Made by a program: the position numbers and the translations under genes. A DNA stretch of 64,000 bases from an uncultured Bacteroidia bacterium (GTDB lineage: Bacteria; Bacteroidota; Bacteroidia; Bacteroidales; Prolixibacteraceae). The stretch covers positions 1-64,000 of the forward strand of contig CAIYPA010000525.1 of NCBI GenBank assembly GCA_903927965.1, read 5' to 3'. Numbering within the stretch: the first letter of the stretch is position 1; each line of letters begins with the position of its first letter. The notes under the pieces were generated by a model, which was given only the letters and a program-made list of their open reading frames with translations, was not told the DNA's origin and made no database searches. Shown here piece after piece: positions 16,065 through 24,423 of the stretch.

Positions 16065-18089
16065 ATGAAGATAGAACATCGGACCAAATTATTAAAGGAC
16101 AAACTAATTTTGGGTACTCAACGGTTTATGGGATTTAACCTTGCTTTTTTATTACTTGTGTTCCTGGTCCGTATTTATGAGTATATTTATCTTCGCTTTA
16201 CAATCACACTTCCTCCCGAGGCTTTTAAGCTCGAAATCTTCGGATTCTGCCATGACATTTTAATGGTTTTAAATCTTGCAGCGTTGCTGTTTTTCCCTTT
16301 TTTATTGCTTTATGTAATTGCAAAACCTCTGGCAAGCCTGATTGCAGGAGTTCTGATTATTTTTTTTATTTTTGCAGAAATAGGTCTTATCCAATATCTT
16401 AGGGCAACATCATTGTTGTTGGGTACTGATTTATTTGGTTATACATTTAAAGAGGTTTACGAGATTGCATCAACGGGGGGTGGGTTTTCGGCAAGTTCAG
16501 TTACGACATTTCTTGTTGGGTTGATCCTCTTGGTTATACTATTAAGGCTATCCAGGTACGTGAAACTAAACATTTTTATCGTGGCATTTTTTTTAATAAT
16601 AAGCTTTATTTCCCTATTGTTTAGGCAGTACACAAAACCAAAAGCCGGTCAGTTCAATTCCGAGTTGGCTTTTAATCTTGTAGCCAACAAAGCTTACCAT
16701 ATCTTAACTGCCACTTATCTTTATGTTTATCCTGATGACTATACCGAAGAAGCACTTTTCTCTTATTTTTACACCGGGATAAGTTCGCCTGGAAAATCAT
16801 TTGAGTATTTAAATGTTGAGTATCCTTTTCTTCGTAAGGATGAAACACCCGATATTTTAGGGAAATATTTCAATATTGGCGATAAAAAGCCTAATCTAGT
16901 ATTTCTCATTGTTGAAAGTTTGGGGCGTGCATATAGCGGGGAAGGGGCATATCTTTCAAGTTTTACCTCTTTTCTCGATTCACTTGAGACGAGAAGCCTC
17001 TATTGGGAAAATGTTGTGAGTACTGCTGGCCGAACTTTCGAGGTATTGCCGTCTGTTTTTGGTTCTATGCCTTACGGGAAGAGTGGGTTTGCAGAACTTG
17101 GCAATGATATGCCCGATGGCATGTCATTAATCAGCCTACTCAAAGAACGGGGGTATGAGTCAAGGTTTTTTTATGGTGGTGATGCTGTTTTCGATAATAT
17201 GAAAATGTTTTTGACCCGTCAACACATTGATTACATAGTGGACGAGAGTAGTTTTGGGCCGGAGTATAAAAAAATGCCTGCAAATTCCGGGAATTTTACC
17301 TGGGGCTATGGTGAAAAAGATATCTTTAAAAAGGCTTTTGAAGTTCTTGCTAAAGTAGGTGAGAAGCCCCGATTGGATATTTACCTGACACTTGCAATGC
17401 ACGATCCTTATAGAATCCCCGATCAGGATTATTATGAAAAAAAGGTTGAGGAAAAGTTGACTTTTTTGAATTACAGTGAAGCTAAAAAACTGGATTATCG
17501 AAAATATATCGCCAATTATGCAACAGTTCTCTATTTTAATGACGCATTGCGCAGTTTCTTCAAAGAATATCAAAAGCGGGACGATTTTGGCAATACAATT
17601 TTCTTTATCACTGGTGACCATCGAATGTCGTCTCCTCCTATTTCCACTCAGATTGACCGCTTTCATGTCCCTTTGGTCATATATTCGCCTATGTTGAGAA
17701 AACCTGCCAAATTTTCATCGGTTGTTTCACACCTTGATTTTACACCATCCGTAGTTGCTTTTCTCAAAAAGAATTATAAAATGAGTTTCCCTGCATCGGT
17801 TCCCTGGTTAGGTCAAGGTTTGGATAGTGTGCAAGTATTCAGAAATTCAAGGTCAATGCCATTTATCAGGACTAAAAATGAGATTATCGATTACCTTGAC
17901 CAGGATTATTTTATTGTGAACGATCAACTATTTAAATTGTCCGAAGGGCTTGAAATTGACAAACTTACAGATGAGAAGAAATTGATGGATATCCAACGGA
18001 AGTTTGAGAAATTTAAAACAGATAACCTTAAAGCATGTCTGAACAATAAATTAATTCCTGATAGTTTAAAGTTCAGGTTGCCAAATTAG
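16065..18089 (+). CDS. LtaS/MdoB-like membrane transferase, alkaline-phosphatase superfamily
   Basis: 674 aa. About five N-terminal membrane helices (residues ~20-200) precede a periplasmic sulfatase-fold domain (PF00884 type). Metal/catalytic motifs: NLVFLIVESLGRAYSGEG (~276-293, metal-binding Glu), AGRTFEVLPSVFGSMPYG (Thr near 324 as likely nucleophile, as in lipoteichoic acid synthase), and ITGDHRMSS (~515-523). A Thr nucleophile makes it a phosphoglycerol or phosphoethanolamine transferase rather than a Cys/Ser sulfatase. In this run the likely acceptor is the polysaccharide made by the preceding glycosyltransferase or a membrane glycan (compare OpgB/MdoB). It is the last gene of the plus-strand run and converges on the gene ending at 18111. 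Confidence 0.82.
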   Translation: MKIEHRTKLLKDKLILGTQRFMGFNLAFLLLVFLVRIYEYIYLRFTITLPPEAFKLEIFGFCHDILMVLNLAALLFFPFLLLYVIAKPLASLIAGVLIIFFIFAEIGLIQYLRATSLLLGTDLFGYTFKEVYEIASTGGGFSASSVTTFLVGLILLVILLRLSRYVKLNIFIVAFFLIISFISLLFRQYTKPKAGQFNSELAFNLVANKAYHILTATYLYVYPDDYTEEALFSYFYTGISSPGKSFEYLNVEYPFLRKDETPDILGKYFNIGDKKPNLVFLIVESLGRAYSGEGAYLSSFTSFLDSLETRSLYWENVVSTAGRTFEVLPSVFGSMPYGKSGFAELGNDMPDGMSLISLLKERGYESRFFYGGDAVFDNMKMFLTRQHIDYIVDESSFGPEYKKMPANSGNFTWGYGEKDIFKKAFEVLAKVGEKPRLDIYLTLAMHDPYRIPDQDYYEKKVEEKLTFLNYSEAKKLDYRKYIANYATVLYFNDALRSFFKEYQKRDDFGNTIFFITGDHRMSSPPISTQIDRFHVPLVIYSPMLRKPAKFSSVVSHLDFTPSVVAFLKKNYKMSFPASVPWLGQGLDSVQVFRNSRSMPFIRTKNEIIDYLDQDYFIVNDQLFKLSEGLEIDKLTDEKKLMDIQRKFEKFKTDNLKACLNNKLIPDSLKFRLPN

Positions 18090-18110
18090 TTCGTGGGGCA
18101 ACCAAACTAG

Positions 18111-19262
18111 TTACTTCTTTGTATAAAAATCGTGCAGGATCTTATCCATAACCGGTAAATAGTATCTCCAGAAAAAGAGTGTCCGATCGCTGGGATCGTT
18201 TGGGTTTAACAGGAACAATTTAAAGTACTGTATTCCGTAAGCCCTGTGGGTTGTATTGTAGATAGGTGAATCAACAAAGTCACCACAAAAATAGTAGAAA
18301 GGCGATTTTTTGGTATTTTCAAATGCTGCCGGGAAAATCTTTGGGATGTTATGATGGTTAAGGATCGAATCGCCAATAGCATTTGGGAAAAGTTCATAAT
18401 AAGATAGTACCCTATTTGTTGTATCAGTAGCTAATGTAATATCGAACCAATAAGGATAGTCAAGTTTTTGTGGTACACTAAATTTATTCATCCCATATTT
18501 AAAGGTATTTACTACTGGAACATCTTTTTTTAAGTTGGTTTTACTTTCCAATATGGCGATTGTTTCGTTTGTGTGTACAAACACAAGGCCAGGTCGGGTA
18601 AAAGGCCATTTATTGTGATGTTGCTCTTTGTAAAGCCGCACAACCCATCTTGGTAATTCCGGATTTTTAAGCGTATCAAGTTGTTCAAAATATCGACCTG
18701 TCCATCCACTCCATCTTAGTCCCAATAAAAGCTCTGCTTTAACCCTATCACTCCCTGAAGTTGGTGTTGCAAAAAAATTGAATTCAGCAATGATCATTTT
18801 TTTTTTCTCTTTCATTTTTGAAAGGAAAAGGACATCTTTTTTGTCCAATCCACCGTACACCTTTTCAGAATGTTCTGTCTGATCCCTTTTCCTGTACCAT
18901 TCATTGTAATATATACCATAGGTATCCGTATAATAGGTCATGTCAACAGCATCGCTTAAACTATCTATTTGTCTATCGTTGAGTTTGTAAAGGTCTTTTA
19001 TCAGGAAGCTATCGTGTTTTAATGGGAAAAATCCAAGGTAATCAGTTGATGGAGAATAAGGACTACCGGAATTTTTGAAATATTTTTTGTGCGATAGGAT
19101 CCAGTCAAATCCACGGTGTTCCAGCCCCTCATTGGTCAAAACTGTTTTATCCATGATCAGAATATTTGTCTTCTGAACTGGTTGAAACGCCCATAATAAA
19201 AAAAGGATCAAGGGTAGAAACACGAAACTAAAAATAATTGTGTTCGCTATTTTTTTTCTCAT
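18111..19262 (-). CDS. Conserved protein of unknown function, N-terminal membrane anchor
   Basis: 383 aa. One N-terminal membrane helix (residues ~8-27, IIFSFVFLPLILFLLWAF) puts the remaining domain in the periplasm. I do not recognise a named family. The body looks like a globular alpha/beta domain with striking aromatic-rich blocks (DMTYYTDTYGIYYNEWY, LLGLRWSGWTGRYF, LPRWVVRLYKEQ) and an early strand NILIMDKTV. The TDTYG and AEFNF blocks could belong to a Rossmann-like or glutamine-amidotransferase-like fold, but catalytic residues cannot be assigned. It converges with the LtaS-like gene, only 21 bp apart, so it is probably functionally linked to the polysaccharide run. A candidate promoter is at 19366-19373. 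Confidence 0.7.
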   Translation of the reverse strand: MRKKIANTIIFSFVFLPLILFLLWAFQPVQKTNILIMDKTVLTNEGLEHRGFDWILSHKKYFKNSGSPYSPSTDYLGFFPLKHDSFLIKDLYKLNDRQIDSLSDAVDMTYYTDTYGIYYNEWYRKRDQTEHSEKVYGGLDKKDVLFLSKMKEKKKMIIAEFNFFATPTSGSDRVKAELLLGLRWSGWTGRYFEQLDTLKNPELPRWVVRLYKEQHHNKWPFTRPGLVFVHTNETIAILESKTNLKKDVPVVNTFKYGMNKFSVPQKLDYPYWFDITLATDTTNRVLSYYELFPNAIGDSILNHHNIPKIFPAAFENTKKSPFYYFCGDFVDSPIYNTTHRAYGIQYFKLFLLNPNDPSDRTLFFWRYYLPVMDKILHDFYTKK

Positions 19263-19365
19263 TTAAAATCAGATAATATTAATTACCCCCCTTAAGGGAG
19301 TTTGTTTATTCATCAAAAAGAAACTGCTTTCCGGGATCTTTAATCTTTGAATTTCTCAATAATAG

Positions 19366-19373
19366 CAAAAATA
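19366..19373 (-). promoter_or_regulatory. Candidate -7 element for the gene at 18111-19262
   Basis: The minus strand reads TATTTTTG, an exact TAnnTTTG match, 103 bp before the ATG. The 5' leader also contains the G-rich 14-mer AAGGGGGGTAATTA (minus strand of 19280-19293). Confidence 0.4.
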
Positions 19374-19417
19374 CGTATTTAGTTTAGAGTTATATTTTTT
19401 TTGTTGTAAAAAAATGG

Positions 19418-20113
19418 CTAATGTACTTGTTGGGTCATAATAAATCCACTTCCATGGATATTTCTGATTTCAATTGTAGAATCATCTTTAAGGTACTTTC
19501 TCAATTTTGTAATAAATACATCCATGCTGCGTGTCGTAAAATACCCATCATCGCCCCAAATTTTTTTAAGAGCTTCTTCACGTGGCAATAACTCGTTTTT
19601 ATGTTCGCATAGCAATTGTAGCAATGCAGACTCTTTTGGGCTTAGCAATTGTTTATCTTCCTTCAACCAAATTTCACGCAAATGCGAATCAAAAGTATAT
19701 TTGCCAATGATGTAATGATGATTGTTAGAACCCAATTGGTTTTCAGATCTTTTAAGAACGACGGCTATCTTTAGGAGCAATACCTCCGCATCGAACGGTT
19801 TGATGATGTAATCATCGGCCCCCAACCTATATCCTGTAATTAGATCTTCTTTTAATGATTTGGCAGTAATATATATAATTGGAATCTGTGAATCTATTGA
19901 CTTGATTTCCCGTCCAATCGTGAATCCATCCACATTTGGCAACATAACATCGAGAAGGCACAAATCGAACGAACCCTCCCTAAAGGTCGTCACTGCATGT
20001 TTACCGTCACTCAGCCATGTGACATGAAAATTGCATATCTCAAGATAGGATTTAAGAACAGTTCCAAAACTGAGGTCATCCTCCACAAAGAAAATTTTCT
20101 TATTTTGCTTCAT
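19418..20113 (-). CDS. OmpR/PhoB-family response regulator (RprY-like)
   Basis: 231 aa. Receiver domain: acidic pair VEDD (residues 10-13), phospho-acceptor Asp55 (LCLLDVMLPNVDG), Thr84 region (YITAK), Lys105 (DDYIIKPFDAE). The C-terminal winged helix (~135-228) has LSPKESALLQLLCEHKNELL, GDDGYFTTRSMDVFITKLRKYL and IHGSGFIM, typical of OmpR/PhoB. It overlaps the histidine kinase gene by 4 bp, so the two form a translationally coupled pair. The pair resembles Bacteroidota RprXY-type systems, which respond to envelope conditions; the signal is unknown here. The secreted protein transcribed divergently from the kinase gene is the best candidate target. Confidence 0.9.
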   Translation of the reverse strand: MKQNKKIFFVEDDLSFGTVLKSYLEICNFHVTWLSDGKHAVTTFREGSFDLCLLDVMLPNVDGFTIGREIKSIDSQIPIIYITAKSLKEDLITGYRLGADDYIIKPFDAEVLLLKIAVVLKRSENQLGSNNHHYIIGKYTFDSHLREIWLKEDKQLLSPKESALLQLLCEHKNELLPREEALKKIWGDDGYFTTRSMDVFITKLRKYLKDDSTIEIRNIHGSGFIMTQQVH

Positions 20114-21711
20114 CGCGGATTCATAATAAATGGGATAAAAACGACAAAACGGCTTCCTTTGCCCGGTTCGCTATAGACTTTAATATTCCCTCCGTTGGCC
20201 TCCAGAACTGCTTTAACATAGCTAAGACCCAGTCCAAACCCTTTAACATTATGGATATTTCCAGAAGGAAGTCTATAGAATTTGTCAAATATCCGGGATT
20301 GTACTGCTTTGGTCATCCCAATTCCATGGTCTTCAACTGATAAGGTAATCCCTTTCGGACAGTTGTTTGTCAAAACTAGGATATGGGGTGCATCGTTGGA
20401 ATATTTATTTGCGTTATCCAAAAGGTTGTATATCAAGTTTGTAAAGTGTATTGGATCGGTCGTGGCAACCGGATTTTCTGCCTCAAGCCTTGTCTCAATA
20501 TGGCCACCTCTTTTTTCAACCTGAATGAATATACTTTGTATCACCTCTTCGATCAGTTGGTGGAGATCAATAACCTGAAAATTAAATTCAAACTCCTTCT
20601 TGTCGAACCTTGCAATCCGGAGGATCTGTTCAACTTGTTCGTTCATCCGTGAATTTTCCTTTTTGATCATTCCGGCAAAAAATCGGACTTTCTCCTCATT
20701 GTTGATTACCTTGTCATTTGAAATCGAATCGGCCGCTATGGAGATGGTTGCAATAGGGGTCTTGAATTCATGGGTCATGTTGTTAATGAAATCGGATTTC
20801 ATTTCTGAAATTTTTTTCTGTTTGATTATCAGATATATACTTAACGAGAAAGTGAGGAAGATGATCAAGGTAAATAGAGTGGAAAGGATGAGCAATTTGG
20901 TTGTTGTCCGGCCAATAAATTGATCACGGTCAGGAAAGTAAACTGCAAGTCCGATATTTTTTCTGAATATATCATTTGGGAAAAGGTTTACTTTGTACAA
21001 TCTGTTCAAAGCTGCATTTTTCTGAAACAGGATACCCATGCTGTCAGCCCTATTGATCGAATATTTAAAATCGATAGGGATTGCTTTTTCAGACAGTTCC
21101 TCCCTGAGGATTTTATTTAATTGGTTTTCATCGATGTATCGTCCTGTTTCCCAATTGCTGTATTCAACTTTGATCCGATGGGACAAATTTTGTAGTTGCT
21201 CGATTTTTTTTTCAACTTTTATTCCCAATTCCTTATTTCCTGAAACAATTAAAGAATCGGTAAAGGTTATAAAGGTTTGTTTCGACTGCCCTTTGGTCAA
21301 TCGATGGAAAAACGCGATTGTATCCTTTAGAATATCATGGTTTCCTGTTGAATTTAACAATGCCCTTTGAGAAGCAATCACTCTTAATCTTCCAGTTGTT
21401 GTATCTTTTTTTATGGTTACCTCAATATCTGCTGTTCCAGGGACAGGCGGTGGAGGGGGTGGTAGAAAAAAAGTATTTACGTCAAATTTTGAACTGTCAT
21501 TATCATTTAGATTTTTAATGATTTTAAGGTCAAAACCTGTCTCCAGCCGGTTCACTGTTTTATTCATTGCATCATTGACGGACCGATCGAAAAGTTCATT
21601 TCTTACTTTGACAGAATTGTTAAACCAGTAGGTTTGTACTGCAATAATTCCCAAAAGGGAAATTCCCATTAGTATCACCAGCCCGGTAATTATTCTTTTA
21701 TTCATCTTCAA
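20110..21711 (-). CDS. Membrane sensor histidine kinase (partner of the adjacent regulator)
   Basis: 533 aa. Helix 1 (~residues 7-29), a periplasmic sensor region (~30-265), helix 2 (~270-296), then a DHp domain with the phospho-acceptor His near residue 313 (NNMTHEFKTPIATISIAAD). The HATPase domain has an N box (LIYNLLDNANKYS), a G1 box (VEDHGIGMT) and a G2 box (GFGLGLSYVKAV), so all catalytic motifs are intact. The sensor region contains a poly-proline run (PPPPPPPVPG near residue 85), unusual for a kinase. A similar run occurs in the divergent secreted protein. Its stop overlaps the regulator start by 4 bp. A TATTTTTG promoter element lies at 21772-21779. Confidence 0.9.
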   Translation of the reverse strand: MKMNKRIITGLVILMGISLLGIIAVQTYWFNNSVKVRNELFDRSVNDAMNKTVNRLETGFDLKIIKNLNDNDSSKFDVNTFFLPPPPPPVPGTADIEVTIKKDTTTGRLRVIASQRALLNSTGNHDILKDTIAFFHRLTKGQSKQTFITFTDSLIVSGNKELGIKVEKKIEQLQNLSHRIKVEYSNWETGRYIDENQLNKILREELSEKAIPIDFKYSINRADSMGILFQKNAALNRLYKVNLFPNDIFRKNIGLAVYFPDRDQFIGRTTTKLLILSTLFTLIIFLTFSLSIYLIIKQKKISEMKSDFINNMTHEFKTPIATISIAADSISNDKVINNEEKVRFFAGMIKKENSRMNEQVEQILRIARFDKKEFEFNFQVIDLHQLIEEVIQSIFIQVEKRGGHIETRLEAENPVATTDPIHFTNLIYNLLDNANKYSNDAPHILVLTNNCPKGITLSVEDHGIGMTKAVQSRIFDKFYRLPSGNIHNVKGFGLGLSYVKAVLEANGGNIKVYSEPGKGSRFVVFIPFIMNPR

Positions 21712-21771
21712 ATCATTTGCTAAATTTTTGTCCAGAAATAACTTTCATAACTTCACTCTAACATTGGAAAT

Positions 21772-21779
21772 CAAAAATA
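21772..21779 (-). promoter_or_regulatory. Candidate -7 element of the kinase-regulator pair
   Basis: The minus strand reads TATTTTTG (exact TAnnTTTG), 60 bp before the kinase ATG. A TTG at 21804-21802 about 22 nt further upstream could serve as a weak -33 element. Confidence 0.45.
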
Positions 21780-21865
21780 GTCATTAATATTTCCCTGTTT
21801 TCAACTTTAACTTTACCTTAACACTTTTTCACAAGGCCTTAACCTTATTAGGACATTAAACATCC

Positions 21866-21873
21866 TATTTTTG
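21866..21873 (+). promoter_or_regulatory. Candidate -7 element of the divergent secreted-protein gene
   Basis: TATTTTTG matches TAnnTTTG exactly. A transcription start near 21880 would exclude the ATG at 21876 as start codon, leaving the ATG at 21888 or 21921. Confidence 0.45.
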
Positions 21874-21920
21874 GATTGTGTTCAAAAATGAAAAGTTATT
21901 TACTTATAAAATTAATTAAA

Positions 21921-22643
21921 ATGAAACTTTTTTCAAATTTTAAAAACCATTATGGGACTGTCCTGTTCCTTTGGGGATTGTTTTTTATAGCTTCCTCATT
22001 CACCTTCCGCCCTGTGGAAGATGTGGCACTGGTGGATAATGCTCCCCAAAAAAAAGTGCAAAGGGTTAAAGTTCTGATCAACAAGGATGGAAAGACGACT
22101 TCAATTGATACGACTTTTAATCTGGCTGATGAAAAGGCTGTTCAGGTTAAGGTCGATTCGATACTCAAGAAGGCCGAAATTGTTGGTAATGTGGATGGAA
22201 AGTCTGTTGTTCATATGCATAAAGGTGCTGCTAAGGTATTGAGATTGAATAGAACCTCACGAAATAATTTACCTGGAAGCCAGCAGTTTGACGTTTTCAT
22301 TCAAAGTGATGATTCTACAGGAAAGGACCATGAAAAGAGAATCATTTATTTTGGCGACAATGGCAAGATGGAATTCTCAGGCGATATGGATCCCAACGGC
22401 CTGGTTCCTCCCCCGCCACCTCCTCCGTTACCTAAATTGTCAAAATCGAATCGCAGTTTCATCCAAATAGGAACCGATCCTTTTAGTTTTGATACAAAAG
22501 ATGCCTCGATAATTTCGTATGAGAAAAAGGATATTGGAAAAGGGCTGGAGAAAATCACTATTATCAGAAAGAAACGAACCGAAAATGATACCAATAAGGA
22601 TGTAGAGGTCAAAGTTGAAGTCACGGATGACCAGAAGAAATAG
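21921..22643 (+). CDS. Secreted proline-rich protein divergent from the histidine kinase, unknown function
   Basis: 240 aa from the ATG at 21921. In-frame ATGs at 21876 and 21888 exist, but the -7 element at 21866-21873 and the signal peptide (LFSNFKNHYGTVLFLWGLFFIASSF) favour 21921. After export the chain has an acidic/basic mixed region with VQRVKVLINKDGKTTSIDTTF, a poly-proline run (VPPPPPPPLP, near residue 170), and a charged C-terminus (VEVKVEVTDDQKK). No known domain is recognised. It is transcribed away from the kinase across a ~210 bp promoter region. Its proline run parallels the one in the kinase sensor region, so it may be the regulated target or a sensing partner. It ends at a strong bidirectional terminator. 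Confidence 0.65.
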   Translation: MKLFSNFKNHYGTVLFLWGLFFIASSFTFRPVEDVALVDNAPQKKVQRVKVLINKDGKTTSIDTTFNLADEKAVQVKVDSILKKAEIVGNVDGKSVVHMHKGAAKVLRLNRTSRNNLPGSQQFDVFIQSDDSTGKDHEKRIIYFGDNGKMEFSGDMDPNGLVPPPPPPPLPKLSKSNRSFIQIGTDPFSFDTKDASIISYEKKDIGKGLEKITIIRKKRTENDTNKDVEVKVEVTDDQKK

Positions 22644-22676
22644 GGCGATTGCTATTAAATTAATAATCAGAGAAAT

Positions 22677-22714
22677 AATAGAAAAAGGCGGAATTGATCC
22701 CGCCTTTTTCTATT
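22677..22714. terminator. Bidirectional intrinsic terminator
   Basis: Arms GAAAAAGGCGG (22681-22691) and CCGCCTTTTTC (22700-22710) pair perfectly around an 8-nt loop, extended by AATA/TATT outside. A/T runs occur on both sides. It separates the convergent genes ending at 22643 (plus) and 22731 (minus) and serves both. Confidence 0.9.
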
Positions 22715-22730
22715 TGAATGACTACTTTAA

Positions 22731-24227
22731 TTACGCTGGCATAGGAGGCAATGTCCAAGGTGCACGATAAGTATGTTTGATCAATTCGGCTGCAAATTCA
22801 GTTGCAGGAACCGGTTCAGTATAAACTTTGTCAAATGTTGGATGTCCATCATGGATGCTGAATTTATCCTCAAGAACGATTTTGATTTTTTCATCAGCGG
22901 TGATGTTGGTGAATTTCATATTTGGCCCATCCCATTCCAACTCCTTATTTAGGGTCTGAAGGCGAACAGCCAAAACCCCCATTACAACCATTTCGTTGAA
23001 TGGTCCTGATTGACTAAAATCAGATGCAGTTTTTACACGCGATGCTGGTGATTCTTTTGCTGCACGTACCCAATCCATTTCGTGTGTAAGAGGAGCAACA
23101 CGGCGGCGGAATTTTGGAGCCTCAGGTTTGTCCTGTTTACCATCAGGACGCAAAATCCAAGGATTTACGCCATAACAGCCACAAACTAAAACACCTTTTG
23201 TACCATGGAAGAAAACGCAACCACCTTGATCGTTAGGATTCTTTCCTGCTGGCCATCCAGCTGGAAGCATTGGTTTGATACCACCATCATACCAATATAC
23301 TTCAACTTGTGGAAGTTTTACTTTTGAACCAACCTTTGTTGTTCTGGAAGGGAAAGTCAGTTTAACGGATTGGGCAGTTGGAGCGCAGTCCTGAAGTAAT
23401 AAAGTTGAATTGCCCTGAGCCTTAATAGGGTAACCAAGTTCAAGACCCATAAATACAGGGTGTAAAATATGGCAAGCCATATCGCCAAGTGCCCCTGTTC
23501 CGTAAGCCCACCATCCGCGCCAGTTCCAGGGATGATAAAGTGAATTGTATGGGCGCATTTTTGCTGGACCGGTAAAAAGGTCCCAATCTAAAGTTTCAGG
23601 AATTGTTTGTGTTTCTTTTGGTGTATTTAGCCCTTGTGGCCAGATTGGACGATCTGTGAAAGCTTCAACTTTGGTAACTTCCCCGATCTCACCATTGGCG
23701 ATCCATTCACACGTAAGGTTGACACCTTCGCCTGATGAACCCTGATTACCCATCTGAGAGGCAATTTTGTATTTATCAGCAAGTTTGGTCAATAAACGTG
23801 ATTCATAAACTGTGTGGGTAAGTGGTTTTTGTACATAAACACTTTTTCCCAGAGTGATGGCATGAGATGCGATGATCGCGTGGGTGTGGTCAGCCGTGGC
23901 TACTAATACGCCATCAATTGATTTGCCAATCTCATCATACATTACTCTCCAGTCTTTGTACTTTTTAGCATCAGGATATTCTTTAAAACAACCTTCGGCA
24001 TACTTCCAGTCAACATCACAAAGGGCAACGATGTTTTCTGATTTAAGGTTCTTTAAATTTCCATGACCCATCCCGCCAATACCGACACCAGCGATATTCA
24101 ACTTGTCACTTGGAGCCTTATGACCCAGACCTGCAATTGTGTTTGAGGGTAAAATGGTGATCGCCGCAGCCGCTGCCGCACCCGTACCCAAAAAGCCCCT
24201 TCTTGAAACTTTGTTGTTCTCTTTCAT
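22731..24227 (-). CDS. Tat-exported Gfo/Idh/MocA-family oxidoreductase
   Basis: 498 aa. The N-terminus KVSRRGFLGTGAAAAAAI is a twin-arginine signal (RR at 9-10), so the protein is exported folded with its cofactor. The NAD(P)-binding Rossmann motif is AGVGIGGMGHG (~46-56). The family KP motif is present as YVQKPLTHT (Lys134), with Gln in place of the usual Glu. TADHTHAIIA and WNWRGWWAYGTGALGDMACH are family blocks. Members of this family oxidise, reduce or epimerise sugars and glycosides. Its direct neighbour is a GH2 glycosidase gene on the same strand. A DUF1080 hydrolase at 58514-59311 could act in the same type of 3-keto-glycoside pathway. A candidate promoter lies just upstream (24274-24305). 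Confidence 0.88.
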   Translation of the reverse strand: MKENNKVSRRGFLGTGAAAAAAITILPSNTIAGLGHKAPSDKLNIAGVGIGGMGHGNLKNLKSENIVALCDVDWKYAEGCFKEYPDAKKYKDWRVMYDEIGKSIDGVLVATADHTHAIIASHAITLGKSVYVQKPLTHTVYESRLLTKLADKYKIASQMGNQGSSGEGVNLTCEWIANGEIGEVTKVEAFTDRPIWPQGLNTPKETQTIPETLDWDLFTGPAKMRPYNSLYHPWNWRGWWAYGTGALGDMACHILHPVFMGLELGYPIKAQGNSTLLLQDCAPTAQSVKLTFPSRTTKVGSKVKLPQVEVYWYDGGIKPMLPAGWPAGKNPNDQGGCVFFHGTKGVLVCGCYGVNPWILRPDGKQDKPEAPKFRRRVAPLTHEMDWVRAAKESPASRVKTASDFSQSGPFNEMVVMGVLAVRLQTLNKELEWDGPNMKFTNITADEKIKIVLEDKFSIHDGHPTFDKVYTEPVPATEFAAELIKHTYRAPWTLPPMPA

Positions 24228-24273
24228 GGTAATAAATTAATCTTATAAAGTTTGATGTTTTGTAATCGACCGC

Positions 24274-24305
24274 TAAAGATATTGGTTCTTTGTGATACGA
24301 ACAAA
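24274..24305 (-). promoter_or_regulatory. Candidate promoter of the Gfo/Idh gene
   Basis: On the minus strand, TTTG (24305-24302) and TATCTTTA (24281-24274) are separated by 20 nt. This fits the Bacteroidota -33 TTTG / -7 TAnnTTTG arrangement with one mismatch in the -7 element, 46 bp before the ATG. Confidence 0.45.
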
Positions 24306-24423
24306 TTTTTTCAGATTTTTATTGTGCTTAAATTAAATGGAGGTATTTACCCTTTTGGAGCAAGAAAATATTTATTCCATTATTGAGTCAATATTTTTAT
24401 AATCAGCATTATAGATCTTAGTA

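Noticed and set aside
17160-17666. 168-codon minus-strand frame inside the LtaS-like gene
   Set aside because: The plus-strand frame carries all catalytic motifs; the opposite frame has no domain and is an antisense shadow.
16065-18089. Interpretation as a formylglycine sulfatase matured by the SUMF1-domain protein at 26944
   Set aside because: The nucleophile position is Thr (AGRTFEV) as in LtaS, which needs no formylglycine, and the SUMF1-like domain lacks the active cysteines.
22288-22624. Open frames on both strands across the proline-rich gene
   Set aside because: They lie inside the gene at 21921-22643, which has a signal peptide, promoter and terminator; the others are frame shadows.
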